Assembly: GCF_943913695.1 (NCBI RefSeq)
Contig: NZ_CALTZE010000009.1
Span: 1 to 43,156, forward strand
DNA length: 43,156 nucleotides
Reading direction: 5' to 3'
DNA from: an uncultured Marmoricola sp.
Lineage (GTDB): Bacteria; Actinomycetota; Actinomycetes; Propionibacteriales; Nocardioidaceae
Within the stretch, counting starts at the first letter, position 1. Every line of letters starts with the position of its first letter. Below, in pieces: positions 22,232 to 33,140 of the stretch. The notes under the pieces are model-generated. The model was not told the DNA's origin. It did no database searches and saw nothing but the letters and a program-made list of their open reading frames with translations. The translations under genes and the position numbers were made by a program.

Positions 22232-22610
22232 CCTCGCGCACGGCGTTGTCGACGTTGAGGTCGACCAGGCACACGCTCTGCCAGGTGCCGAGCGCCAGAC
22301 GACCGCCGAGCACCGGCAGCGAGACGTACGGCGCCACGAGTGCGGGCATGACGTGCGAGCGCCCGTGCCCCGGCGAGCCGTGGCGGTGACGCCAGCGGTC
22401 GTCGGCCGGCAGCAGGTCGCCGAGCGCGGCGAGCAGGTCGTCGTCGGAGCCGGCCCCGGTCTCGATCACCGCCAGTCCGGCGGTCGCGTGCGGCACGAAG
22501 AGGTGGAGCAGCCCGTCCTGCTCACCGGAGCAGAAGTCGTGACAGTCGGCGGTGAGGTCGAGCACGACCTCGTCGCCGCCCGTGCGGTAGCTGCGGGTCT
22601 CCGAGCGCAT
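22206..22610 (-). CDS. yjbQ: YjbQ family protein (secondary thiamine-phosphate synthase)
   Basis: This encodes 134 residues matching the UPF0047/YjbQ family: GLLHLFVPHATAGLAVIETG, WRHRHGSPGHGRSHVMPALV and LGTWQSVCLVDLNV. The conserved His and Glu of the central motif are present. YjbQ of E. coli has weak thiamine-phosphate synthase activity, and family members are annotated so. Its start overlaps by one base the stop of the gene for a thiamine-binding protein, which supports a link to thiamine. It converges on the rRNA methyltransferase gene with a 26-bp overlap. Confidence 0.88.
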   Translation of the reverse strand: MRSETRSYRTGGDEVVLDLTADCHDFCSGEQDGLLHLFVPHATAGLAVIETGAGSDDDLLAALGDLLPADDRWRHRHGSPGHGRSHVMPALVAPYVSLPVLGGRLALGTWQSVCLVDLNVDNAVREVRLSFLAG

Positions 22611-22948
22611 CAGCCCTCCCCGGCGCCAGTGTCACCCGCGTCGCCTGTATCGCTCGCGAGGCGGCGCTCGACGCGCTCGACCTTGGCGGCGAGCTGGCCG
22701 TCGTACCCCGGGCGGATGTCGGCCTTGAGCACCAGCCCGACCCGCGGGTGCCGGGCGGCGACCACGTCGACGGCCTGCTTGACCACGGCCATCACCTCGT
22801 CCCACTCGCCCTCGATGTTGGTGAACATGGCGTTGAGCTCATGGCTCAGACCGGAGTCGCGGATCACCCGGACGGCGTCACTGACCGCCTCGCTCACCCC
22901 GCCGTCCTCCGCGGCACCCCCGGGACTGATGCTCACTGCCACGATCAT
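22610..22948 (-). CDS. Thiamine-binding protein (DUF77 / MTH1187 family)
   Basis: This encodes 112 residues from ATG 22948. A GTG six bases upstream is in frame, but GAGGAG would directly touch it, whereas the spacing to the ATG is normal. The ferredoxin-like fold of DUF77 is recognised from MIVAVSISPGG, VRVIRDSGLSHELNAMFTNI and EGEWDEVMAVVKQAVD. Homologues bind thiamine, and the gene is often beside thiamine genes; here yjbQ overlaps its stop by one base. The C-terminal tail (SDTGDAGDTGAGEG) is acidic and disordered. Confidence 0.85.
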   Translation of the reverse strand: MIVAVSISPGGAAEDGGVSEAVSDAVRVIRDSGLSHELNAMFTNIEGEWDEVMAVVKQAVDVVAARHPRVGLVLKADIRPGYDGQLAAKVERVERRLASDTGDAGDTGAGEG

Positions 22949-23035
22949 GTGCACTCCTCAGCTGGGTCGGACAATGTCGCCAAAACTGGCTGGAGCAGGC
23001 AGGATAGTTCCGTCGCGCCGCACCAAGGGGGGCTC

Positions 23036-25042
23036 ATGGCACGCGCGCCGATGATCGCGGCCCTCGTCCTGGCGCTGCCGCTCACGCTGCTCCCGGCAGT
23101 CCTCGAGCCCTCGGGTGAGAGCACCTGGTGGCCGGCGGTCGGGCTGGTCGCGGCGCTGCTGCTGACGGTCGGACGCCGAGCGGTCCCGCCCGTGACGCTC
23201 GGGGTCGTGGCCGGGATGGCTGCGGCGATCGCCGTGGTCTACGACATCGCGCTCGCGCTGGCCGCGATCTCGACCGTGTCCTTCGTGCTCCCCGGCCTGA
23301 TGGCGGCGATGCTGCTCCGTCGGCCCGCCGAGGCCGCGCCCGGACCCTCGCTGCGCGGCTTCGCGACCGTGCGCTACCACGTCGTCCTGCTGGGGGCCTC
23401 GACGCTGTGCGCGGTGCTCGTCGGCGTGCTGGTGGTGGGGTTCGGTGACGCGGGCAGCGCGGGGTGGTGGCTGGTCACCGCCTTCCTCGGCGGGCTCACC
23501 TCGCTGCTGGTGCTGCTGCCGCTGGTCGTCCCCAGCAGCGGCCGGCCGGCGTCCGGACGCCCCGGTGAGCTGTGGGCGCAGCGCGCCGCGCTCGTGGCGG
23601 TGACGCTGCTGATGCCGCTGCTGGGCATCACGCTCGTGCTGGCCTTCCCGCTGCTGGGATGGGCCGGCCTGCGTGCGGGCCGGCGCGAGACCAACCTGCA
23701 GCTCGCGCTCTACGCCGCCGCGGTCTACGTGCTCTCCGTGGCGGGGCTCAGCCCGCTGGACCCCGCGCGGGAGGTGGACGTGCTGCCCTCGGCGGCCGTG
23801 ACGGCGCCGCTCTTCCTCTACCTGGCTGCGCTCAGCTACCTGATGGTGCCCCTGGCGGCGAGCGTCGAGCGGCTCTCCCAGGTCAGCTCCGACGCCGTGC
23901 AGACCGCCAACACGCTGGAGCGGATGCTCGACGGCGTGAGCGCCACCATGATGGTGATCTGCGACGTGGAGGGCCGGATCACCCACTTCAACGAGGGTGC
24001 TCGCCAGATCCTCGGCTACGAGCCGGAGGAGGTCGTGGGCCGCACCCCGCACGTCTTCCACTCCCCCGACGACATCGCCCGGCTCGCCGACGAGCTGGGC
24101 GTGGCCCCCGATCTGCGCGCCGTGACCGACGAGCAGGCCCGCCGCCGGATCCGGCTCGACCACCACCTGATCTGCCGCGACGGCACGCGCAAGATGGTCT
24201 CGCTCAACGTCTCCGAGGTCCGCGGCCCCGACGGCAGCGTGGAGTCCTACCTGGCGTGCGGCGAGGACGTCACCGAGCGCCTGCGCACCCAGCGCGCGCT
24301 CGAGACGGCACTCGACCACGAGCACCAGTCGGTGCTGCGGCTGCAGGAGGTCGACCACGTCAAGCAGGAGCTGGTCTCCAACGTCAGCCACGAGCTCCGC
24401 ACCCCGATCACCTCGATCGCCGGCTACGCCGAGCTGCTCAGCGACTCCAGCCTCGGCGAGCTCACCCGCCCGCAGCGTGACGCGCTGCAGCGCATCGAGC
24501 GCAACGCGCTGCGGCTGCAGAGCCTCGTCGACGACCTGCTCACGCTCTCCCGCTCCGAGGCGGGGCGGCTGCAGCTGGCGCGGCAGCCGCTCGACCTCGG
24601 GGAGCTGACCCGCAGCGCCTGGGAGCTCTTCGACGAGCAGCTGCGCCACCGCGACCTGGAGACCACGCTGGCGGTCTCACCCCAGCCCGTCATGGTGATG
24701 GGCGACCGCGACGCGCTGGAGCGCGTGGTGGTCAACCTGGTCAGCAACGCGGTGAAGTTCACCCCCGACGGCGGCTCGGTCAGCGTCACCGTCGCGCGCG
24801 GCAGCGACGGCTCCGGCCTGCTCGTCGTGCGCGACTCGGGCATCGGCATCGACGCCAACGAGCAGGAGAAGCTCTTCACCCGCTTCTTCCGCTCCACCCA
24901 GGCCACCGACGCCGCGATCCAGGGCACCGGGCTCGGGCTCTCGATCGTGCAGGCGCTGGTCAGCCAGCACGGCGGCCAGGTCGGCGTACGCTCCCGCCCC
25001 GGCGAGGGCACCCGCGTGACGGTCGAGCTGCCCTCGGCCTGA
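23036..25042 (+). CDS. Membrane sensor histidine kinase (MASE1-like, PAS, HisKA, HATPase)
   Basis: This encodes 668 residues. About eight hydrophobic segments fill residues 1-275, resembling MASE1-type sensory domains. A PAS domain follows at roughly 300-420 (MMVICDVEGRITHFNEGARQ, then GYEPEEVVGR). The HisKA phosphate-accepting residue is His452 in SNVSHELRTPITS. The ATPase domain has the N box NLVSNAVKF (about 566), the G1 box DSGIGI and the G2 box GTGLGLSIV. The start ATG follows an AAGGGGGG run. No response regulator lies beside it, so it is an orphan within this window. The signal is unknown. Confidence 0.93.
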   Translation: MARAPMIAALVLALPLTLLPAVLEPSGESTWWPAVGLVAALLLTVGRRAVPPVTLGVVAGMAAAIAVVYDIALALAAISTVSFVLPGLMAAMLLRRPAEAAPGPSLRGFATVRYHVVLLGASTLCAVLVGVLVVGFGDAGSAGWWLVTAFLGGLTSLLVLLPLVVPSSGRPASGRPGELWAQRAALVAVTLLMPLLGITLVLAFPLLGWAGLRAGRRETNLQLALYAAAVYVLSVAGLSPLDPAREVDVLPSAAVTAPLFLYLAALSYLMVPLAASVERLSQVSSDAVQTANTLERMLDGVSATMMVICDVEGRITHFNEGARQILGYEPEEVVGRTPHVFHSPDDIARLADELGVAPDLRAVTDEQARRRIRLDHHLICRDGTRKMVSLNVSEVRGPDGSVESYLACGEDVTERLRTQRALETALDHEHQSVLRLQEVDHVKQELVSNVSHELRTPITSIAGYAELLSDSSLGELTRPQRDALQRIERNALRLQSLVDDLLTLSRSEAGRLQLARQPLDLGELTRSAWELFDEQLRHRDLETTLAVSPQPVMVMGDRDALERVVVNLVSNAVKFTPDGGSVSVTVARGSDGSGLLVVRDSGIGIDANEQEKLFTRFFRSTQATDAAIQGTGLGLSIVQALVSQHGGQVGVRSRPGEGTRVTVELPSA

Positions 25043-25045
25043 GCG

Positions 25046-25063
25046 GCTCCCCGGCGCCGGAGC
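25046..25063. terminator. Shared stem-loop between convergent kinase and aconitase genes
   Basis: GCTCC (25046-25050) pairs with GGAGC (25059-25063) around CCGGCGCC, in the 30-bp gap between two converging genes. GC-rich with no T-run; it may serve both strands. Confidence 0.4.
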
Positions 25064-25072
25064 GGACCGGGG

Positions 25073-27880
<2,808 letters not shown>

Positions 27881-27941
27881 GTGCGCTCCCTCGATGAGAT
27901 CCGTGGTCTGTGGCCATCTTGCCGCCGGAGCGGGGTCGCCG

Positions 27942-27960
27942 TTAAGTAAGGCGACCCTCA
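27942..27960 (-). promoter_or_regulatory. DtxR/IdeR-like iron box upstream of aconitase
   Basis: TTAAGTAAGGCGACCCTCA matches the iron-box consensus TTAGGTTAGGCTAACCTAA at 14 of 19 positions and lies 62 bp before the aconitase start. The same bases form a perfect inverted repeat, GGGTCGCC (27933-27940) and GGCGACCC (27950-27957), around GTTAAGTAA. That could instead be a hairpin ending the importer operon, which is transcribed toward it. Confidence 0.5.
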
Positions 27961-28055
27961 CTCCCGGCGACGCTGGCCGGGCTGGAGACGGAGAAGTCTC
28001 TTGACGTCAAGATACATGACGACGAGCGGGTGCCCAACCAGGAGCCACGACGCGG

Positions 28056-28916
28056 TCAGGAGGTGGCCGGCTCCGGAGTCGCCGGCGTGGCCTGCGTGGC
28101 CTGAGTGGCCTGAGTGGCATGGTGACGCCCGATGGGCAGCACCATCGGGCGGCCGGAGACGGGGTCGGGCACCACCCGGCTGCGCATCCCGAAGACGTCG
28201 TGCACCACCTCGGCGGTCAGTACGTCGCTCGGGTCGCCCGCGCAGTGCAGCGAGCCGGCACGCACGGCGACGAGGTGGTCGGCGTACCGCGCGGCGAGGT
28301 TGAGGTCGTGCAGCACCATCACGATGGTGGTGCCGCGCAGCCGGTTGAGGTCGGTGAGCAGGTCGAGCACCTCGACCTGGTGACTGACGTCGAGGAAGGT
28401 CGTGGGCTCGTCGAGGAGCAGCAGGTCGGTCTGCTGGGCCAGCGCCATCGCGATCCAGACGCGCTGGCGCTGACCTCCGGAGAGCTCGTCGACCGGACGG
28501 TCGGCCAGCTCGAGGGTGTCGGTGGCGGTGAGCGCCTCCGCGACGGCCGCGTCGTCCTCGGCGCTCCACCTCGCCAGCAGCCGCTGGTGGGGGTGCCGCC
28601 CGCGGGAGACCAGGTCGGCCACCACGATCCCCTCGGGGGCGATGGGCGACTGCGGCAGCAGCCCGAGCTTGCGTGCGACCTCCTTGGTCGGGGTGCGCTG
28701 GAGGTCCTTGCCGTCGAGCAGCACCTGCCCGTCACTGGGGGCCAGCAGCCGGGCCATCGCGCGGAGCAGGGTCGACTTGCCGCAGGCGTTGGCTCCGACG
28801 ATGACGCTGATGCGTCCGGTCGGCACGGCCAGGTCGAATCCCTCGACGACGGTGCGTTCGCCGTAGCCGAGGGTGACGCCCTCGACCTCGAGGCGGGGGG
28901 TCCCGGGGTGGTTCAC
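28056..28916 (-). CDS. Siderophore ABC transporter ATP-binding protein (FepC-like)
   Basis: This encodes 286 residues from GTG 28916, which overlaps the permease stop by four bases. Walker A is GANACGKST, where Ala replaces the usual Gly or Pro; the signature is LSGGQRQRVWIAMALAQ, Walker B is LLLLDEPTTFLD, and the H-loop is VLHDLNLA. The best fit is the FepC/FecE family, which powers ferric-siderophore or haem import. The C-terminal tail carries QAT three times from a short tandem DNA repeat, beyond the end of the conserved domain. It is the last gene of the four-gene importer operon. Confidence 0.92.
   Translation of the reverse strand: MNHPGTPRLEVEGVTLGYGERTVVEGFDLAVPTGRISVIVGANACGKSTLLRAMARLLAPSDGQVLLDGKDLQRTPTKEVARKLGLLPQSPIAPEGIVVADLVSRGRHPHQRLLARWSAEDDAAVAEALTATDTLELADRPVDELSGGQRQRVWIAMALAQQTDLLLLDEPTTFLDVSHQVEVLDLLTDLNRLRGTTIVMVLHDLNLAARYADHLVAVRAGSLHCAGDPSDVLTAEVVHDVFGMRSRVVPDPVSGRPMVLPIGRHHATQATQATQATPATPEPATS
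28086..28120. repeat. Short tandem repeat in the ATPase gene 3' end
   Basis: About four imperfect 9-bp units of the type GTGGCCTGA, encoding repeated Gln-Ala-Thr in the tail of the siderophore ATPase. The unit length is a multiple of three, so copy-number change would keep the frame. Confidence 0.6.
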
Positions 28917-29971
28917 AGCGTGCCTCCGGAGCGGTTGGCGCGGACGAGCAGGTAGACGAGGTAGGGCGCCCCCACAGTGCCGGTGATGACACCGACCGGG
29001 TAGCGGGCGCCGAAGGCGTACTGGCCGACCAGGTCGGCGACCAGCACGAGCAGGGCCCCCACGAGCGCGGCCGGCACCATCAGCGAGGCGCCGCCCCCGA
29101 CCAGGCGCGCGGCGATCGGGCCGGCGAGGAAGGCCACGAAGGCGATCGGCCCGGCGGCCGCGGTGGCGAAGGCGATGAGCAGGACCGCGGTGACGATCGC
29201 GACCAGACGGGTGCGCTCGCAGCGCACGCCGAGCGAGGACGCCGAGTCGTCGCCCTGCTGCATCAGGGCGAGGTTGCGGCCCTGCCCGAGCAGCACCGGG
29301 GTGACCACGACGAAGGCGACCGCCAGTGGCAGCACCTCGGGCCAGGTGGCGCCGTTGAGGCTGCCGGTCAGCCACCGCATCGCGACCTGCAGGTCCCACT
29401 CCGCGGCCCGGACGATGACGTAGGACACGACGCTCTCGAGCATCGCCGCGATCCCGATGCCGATCAGGATCAGCCGCGAGCCGACGACGCCGTCCTTGTA
29501 GGCCAGCACATACATCAGCAGCGCGGTGGCCAATGCCGCGACGATGGCCAGCACCGACACGGTCGGCCCGCTGAGCCCGAGCCAGACGATGGCGATGACC
29601 GCCGCGACGCTCGCGCCGGCGTTGATCCCGATGATGTCGGGCGAGGCCAGCGGGTTGCGGAGCATCGTCTGGAAGGTGACGCCGCCCAGCCCGAGCGCGG
29701 CGCCGGCGAGCAGGCCCAGGACCGCGCGCGGCAGCCGGAGCACCCCCACGGTGAAGGACGCGCCGGGCACGGTCTCGCCCAGCACCACCCGCAGCACCTC
29801 GCCGGGACCGTAGAAGGTCAGGCCGAACATCAGGCTGCACGCGAAGACCACCGCCACGGCCACCCCGAGCACCACGCTGACCGAGGCACGGCGACGGGCA
29901 CGCGCGACCCGCGCACGCCCGACCGGGTCGGGCGCGACGTCGGGCTCGCGCACCAGGGGCGCGGCGGTCAC
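28913..29971 (-). CDS. Siderophore ABC transporter permease (FecCD family), second
   Basis: This encodes 352 residues from GTG 29971, overlapping the stop of the first permease by four bases (GTGA). The FecCD/BtuC fold is recognised from eight to ten hydrophobic segments and the motifs LPRAVLGLLAGAALGLGGVT, FQTMLRNPLASPDIIGINAG and ATAAAGPIAFVAFLAGPIA. It forms half of the membrane channel with the other permease. Its N-terminus is longer and more basic than its partner (RARVARARRRAS). Its own stop overlaps the ATPase start by four bases. Confidence 0.93.
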   Translation of the reverse strand: MTAAPLVREPDVAPDPVGRARVARARRRASVSVVLGVAVAVVFACSLMFGLTFYGPGEVLRVVLGETVPGASFTVGVLRLPRAVLGLLAGAALGLGGVTFQTMLRNPLASPDIIGINAGASVAAVIAIVWLGLSGPTVSVLAIVAALATALLMYVLAYKDGVVGSRLILIGIGIAAMLESVVSYVIVRAAEWDLQVAMRWLTGSLNGATWPEVLPLAVAFVVVTPVLLGQGRNLALMQQGDDSASSLGVRCERTRLVAIVTAVLLIAFATAAAGPIAFVAFLAGPIAARLVGGGASLMVPAALVGALLVLVADLVGQYAFGARYPVGVITGTVGAPYLVYLLVRANRSGGTL

Positions 29972-31011
29972 AGCGCACGCACCTTGGTGCGGCGCACGAT
30001 CCAGATGAAGACCGGGGCACCGACGAAGGCGGTCACGATGCCGACGTCGACCTCCTCGGGCCGGGCCGCGACGCGGCCGACGACGTCGGCGATCGTGAGC
30101 AGGGCGGAGCCCACCACCACGGTCGAGGGCAGCAGCCAGCGGTGGTCGACGCCGAGCAGCAGGCGGCACACGTGCGGCACGACCAGGCCGACGAAGGCGA
30201 TCGGGCCGGCCACGGCGGTCGCGGCGCCGCACAGCGTGACGGCGCCGAGACTGGCCAGCACCCGGGTGCGCGCGACCTGCTCCCCCAGCCCGGCCGCCAC
30301 GTCGTCGCCGAGGGCCAGGGTGTTCAGGCCCCGGGCGCAGACCAGGCACAGCAGCGCTCCCACCGCGAGGAACGGCAGCACCAGGGCGATCTTGCCCCAG
30401 CTCGCTCCCCCGACGCCGCCGATCTGCCAGAAGCGGAACTGGGTCATCACGTCGATGCGGGGCAGCAGGATCGCGCTGATCAGCGAGGTGAAGGCGGCGG
30501 TCGAGGCCGCACCGGCGAGCGCCAGCTTCAGCGGGGTCGCACCGCCGCGCCCGAGCGAGCCCACGGCGTAGACGAAGCTCGCCGCCAGCGCCGAGCCGGC
30601 GATGGCGACCCAGATGTAGGTCGCGGGCGAGGCCAGGCCGAAGAAGGCGATGCCCGTGACGACGGCGAGCGAGGCGCCGGGGGTGACGCCGAGGATCCAC
30701 GGGTCGGCCAACGGGTTGCGGGTGACGCCCTGCATCACCGCACCGGACAGTCCGAGCGCGGCGCCGACCAGCGCGGCCAGCAGGGTGCGCGGCACCCGCT
30801 TCTCCACCGCCGCCTGGGCCACGCCGTCGCCGGTGCCGAGCAGTCCCCCGACCAGGTCGTCCCACCCGATCACGCGCGCGCCGAACGCGATCGAGGCCAG
30901 CGCTGCGACGAGCGCGACCACGACCGCGACGAGGATCCAGGTCAGACGCGCCGACACGGGGCGCCGGGTGGCGGCGCCCCGTGTCAGCGGGGTCGGGGGT
31001 GCGACGGTCAC
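29968..31011 (-). CDS. Siderophore ABC transporter permease (FecCD family), first
   Basis: This encodes 347 residues from GTG 31011. FecCD family motifs are VPRTLLAALVGAALGLSGAV, MQGVTRNPLADPWILGVTPG and AVAGPIAFVGLVVPHVCRLL; the last includes the coupling loop that meets the ATPase. About nine membrane helices are evident. It begins seven bases after the stop of the binding-protein gene and overlaps the second permease by four bases. Two distinct permeases mean a heterodimeric channel, as in FepDG. The substrate should be a ferric siderophore; no siderophore synthesis genes are in this window. Confidence 0.93.
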   Translation of the reverse strand: MTVAPPTPLTRGAATRRPVSARLTWILVAVVVALVAALASIAFGARVIGWDDLVGGLLGTGDGVAQAAVEKRVPRTLLAALVGAALGLSGAVMQGVTRNPLADPWILGVTPGASLAVVTGIAFFGLASPATYIWVAIAGSALAASFVYAVGSLGRGGATPLKLALAGAASTAAFTSLISAILLPRIDVMTQFRFWQIGGVGGASWGKIALVLPFLAVGALLCLVCARGLNTLALGDDVAAGLGEQVARTRVLASLGAVTLCGAATAVAGPIAFVGLVVPHVCRLLLGVDHRWLLPSTVVVGSALLTIADVVGRVAARPEEVDVGIVTAFVGAPVFIWIVRRTKVRAL

Positions 31012-31018
31012 TGCGGGA

Positions 31019-32056
31019 TCACTGCGCGGCCTTCTCGGCCGCCTCCCCCAGGAACGCGACGTAGTCCTCGATGCCCCACGGGATCGACAGGGGCGAGGGA
31101 TTCGCCGAGGCGGCGAGCGGCGTGGAGTCGGGCAGCACGGCGACCGCTCCCTGCTCGATCGCGGGGATCTGCGACATCAGCGGGTCGTCCTGGAGCTGGC
31201 CGAGCAGCTCCTCGGTGCCGTAGGTGATGAACATGTCGGTGTCGGAGAACTTGTCGGCCTCCTCCGCGCTGACGGTGAGGTAGAACTCCTCGCTGCCCTC
31301 CGAGGCCTCGGTGACGGCCGGCGACTCGGTCATGCCCGCCTCCACGAGGAAGGCCGGCCGCGGGTCGAGACCGCTGTAGAAGCCGATCTGGCTCAGGTCG
31401 GTCGGGTCGGTGAAGGTGAAGGCCATGCTGGTGCCCTCGAGCGCGGGCTGCTCGGCGAAGGCGTCGGAGACCTGCTGCTCGAGGTCGGCGATCAGCTGCT
31501 CGCCCTCCGTGGCCATGCCCATCGCCTGGGAGTTGAGCTCGACCATCTGCTGCCACGACGTGCTCCACGCGACGTCGGGGTAGGCGATGGTCGGGGCGAT
31601 CTGGGTCAGGGTGTCGTAGTCCTCCTGGCTCATGCCGGAGTAGGAGGCCAGGATCACGTCGGGCTGGGTGTCGGCGACGGCCTCGAAGTCGAAGCCCTCG
31701 GTCTCGTCGAAGAGCACCGGCGTCTCGGCGTCGAGCTCCTCGAGCTTGTCCTCGACCCACGGCAGCACCCCGTCGCCGTCGTCGTCGCCCCAGGTCGCCT
31801 CGCTCATGCCGACGGGGACGACGCCCAGGGCCAGCGGCACCTCGTGGTTGGCCCACGCCACGGTGGCGATCCGCTCGGGCTTCTCCTCGATCACGGTCTC
31901 GCCGTAGGCGTGCTCGATGGTGACGGGGAACTCCTCGCCGGAGGCCTCGGACTCCTCCTCGGACCCGCCGGACTCCCCGCCCGAGCCGCCGCAGGCGGAC
32001 AGGACCAGGGCGGCGGCGAGCGAGGCGGTGACGCCGAGCAGTCGCGTTCTACGCAT
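31019..32056 (-). CDS. Iron-siderophore substrate-binding lipoprotein
   Basis: This encodes 345 residues from ATG 32056; longer in-frame starts would cross the iron box. A signal sequence RRTRLLGVTASLAAALV ends in the lipobox LSAC, then a Gly/Ser/Glu-rich linker. The periplasmic-binding fold of FepB/FhuD proteins follows: ERIATVAWANHEVPLALGVV, QPDVILASYSGMSQEDYDTL and QIAPTIAYP. It captures the ferric siderophore outside the membrane and delivers it to the two permeases encoded next. A strong DtxR/IdeR box lies 25 bp upstream. Confidence 0.93.
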   Translation of the reverse strand: MRRTRLLGVTASLAAALVLSACGGSGGESGGSEEESEASGEEFPVTIEHAYGETVIEEKPERIATVAWANHEVPLALGVVPVGMSEATWGDDDGDGVLPWVEDKLEELDAETPVLFDETEGFDFEAVADTQPDVILASYSGMSQEDYDTLTQIAPTIAYPDVAWSTSWQQMVELNSQAMGMATEGEQLIADLEQQVSDAFAEQPALEGTSMAFTFTDPTDLSQIGFYSGLDPRPAFLVEAGMTESPAVTEASEGSEEFYLTVSAEEADKFSDTDMFITYGTEELLGQLQDDPLMSQIPAIEQGAVAVLPDSTPLAASANPSPLSIPWGIEDYVAFLGEAAEKAAQ

Positions 32057-32081
32057 GGTGGGGTGACTCTCTTTCGGTGGA

Positions 32082-32100
32082 TTAGGTGAGGCAACCCTAA
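32082..32100 (-). promoter_or_regulatory. DtxR/IdeR iron box of the siderophore importer operon
   Basis: TTAGGTGAGGCAACCCTAA matches the DtxR/IdeR consensus TTAGGTTAGGCTAACCTAA at 16 of 19 positions, 25 bp before the start of the binding-protein gene. This predicts repression of the four-gene operon when iron is plentiful. Confidence 0.85.
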
Positions 32101-32156
32101 GCGCTTCTGCGCCGAGGTCCACATCCGGTCCACGCGAGCCACGTCACGTCCGCTGC

Positions 32157-33140
32157 TCAGCCACCTGGTCCCTCGTGTGCACGGGCCGCGAGGTAGCGCT
32201 CCATGACCGCCGCCGGGATCCTCCCCCGATCTGAGACGGCCACGCCGTGCGCGCTCGCCCACGCTCGTACGTCGGCCGCCGTCGGCGGTGCCGGAGCGAG
32301 CGGTGCGGCGGGGCTCAGGCCGCCGACGGCCAGCTCGCCGACCGCGTCCTCGCCGAGGCCGACCCGAGCGGCCGCCAGGAAGCGGTAGGTCCACTCCTGG
32401 GCGAGCTTGCGGGTCTCGCAGAACAGGATGGGGACGCTCGGGTAGCGGACCTGGCACTCGGCGAGACCGTCGGCCACGACGCTGGGCCGGACGTGGTCGA
32501 GCTTGAAGACCTGGGAGTAGCGGTCCTCCACGACCACCGCCGCGTGCGGGAGGGCGGCCAGCTCGGTGAGCTGGAACTTCAACGTGCCCGTGGTCAGGGA
32601 GGAGACGAGGTCGGCCAGCGACTTGCGCTCCACGCTCGCCTGCAGCCGCTCGCCGACGACGAGGCCGTAGTCACCCGCCTGCAGCGGCCCGCGGCGCGTC
32701 GTGGCCTGGCGGTCGGCGAAGGTGTAGGGGTAGCGCTCGCGGACGTCGACCACGATCTCGAGGTCGGCGACTCCGCTGGCGCGCGCGCCAGGGAGGCTCA
32801 CCGCGGGACGTGCCTGCTTGGAGGTGCGCGCGGTCTGCCAGAAGATCATCTGCCGTCCGCGGGCGTTGGTGACGACGATCTGCGAGCGGTTCTCCCGCCC
32901 CCGGTCGAGCACCAGGTCGATCGCCGCCCCGCGGCGTACGCAGGACCGCACTCCCACGCGCTCGACGATCTCGGCATCGGCGGGCCACTCCTCGACGCGG
33001 TGGCAGTAGACCTTGCCGGTGCGCGGCCAGGTGTCCTTGGCCTTGAGCAGGATGCCGTCGCCGAGCGGCACCCGCAGGAGGTAGGGCAGCGTCGACCCCG
33101 GCTCGGGGTTGCGCGCGATCACGAAGTCGTCGGGCGCCAC
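32157..33140 (-). CDS. ERCC4-type nuclease fused to an Lsr2-like DNA-binding tail
   Basis: This encodes 327 residues from GTG 33140, which overlaps the methyltransferase stop by one base. Residues about 128-245 form an ERCC4/XPF-type nuclease: VVDVRERYPY (Asp132, Arg134, Glu135), LQAGDYGL (Asp157) and ASVERKSLADL (Glu171, Lys173), the GDX(n)ERK active site. Residues 288-320 (AADVRAWASAHGVAVSDRGR, IPAAVMERY) match the C-terminal domain of Lsr2, whose RGR (305-307) enters the minor groove of AT-rich DNA. The N-terminal 125 residues are unassigned. The pair suggests a structure-specific nuclease aimed at AT-rich or xenogeneic DNA. Both domain calls are pattern-based but clear. Confidence 0.85.
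   Translation of the reverse strand: MAPDDFVIARNPEPGSTLPYLLRVPLGDGILLKAKDTWPRTGKVYCHRVEEWPADAEIVERVGVRSCVRRGAAIDLVLDRGRENRSQIVVTNARGRQMIFWQTARTSKQARPAVSLPGARASGVADLEIVVDVRERYPYTFADRQATTRRGPLQAGDYGLVVGERLQASVERKSLADLVSSLTTGTLKFQLTELAALPHAAVVVEDRYSQVFKLDHVRPSVVADGLAECQVRYPSVPILFCETRKLAQEWTYRFLAAARVGLGEDAVGELAVGGLSPAAPLAPAPPTAADVRAWASAHGVAVSDRGRIPAAVMERYLAARAHEGPGG

Noticed and set aside
28056..30020. A 654-codon frame suggesting a permease-ATPase fusion
   Set aside because: Only the last 286 codons are the ATPase; the upstream part is low-complexity Arg/Ala/Gly and a shadow of the permease gene in another frame.
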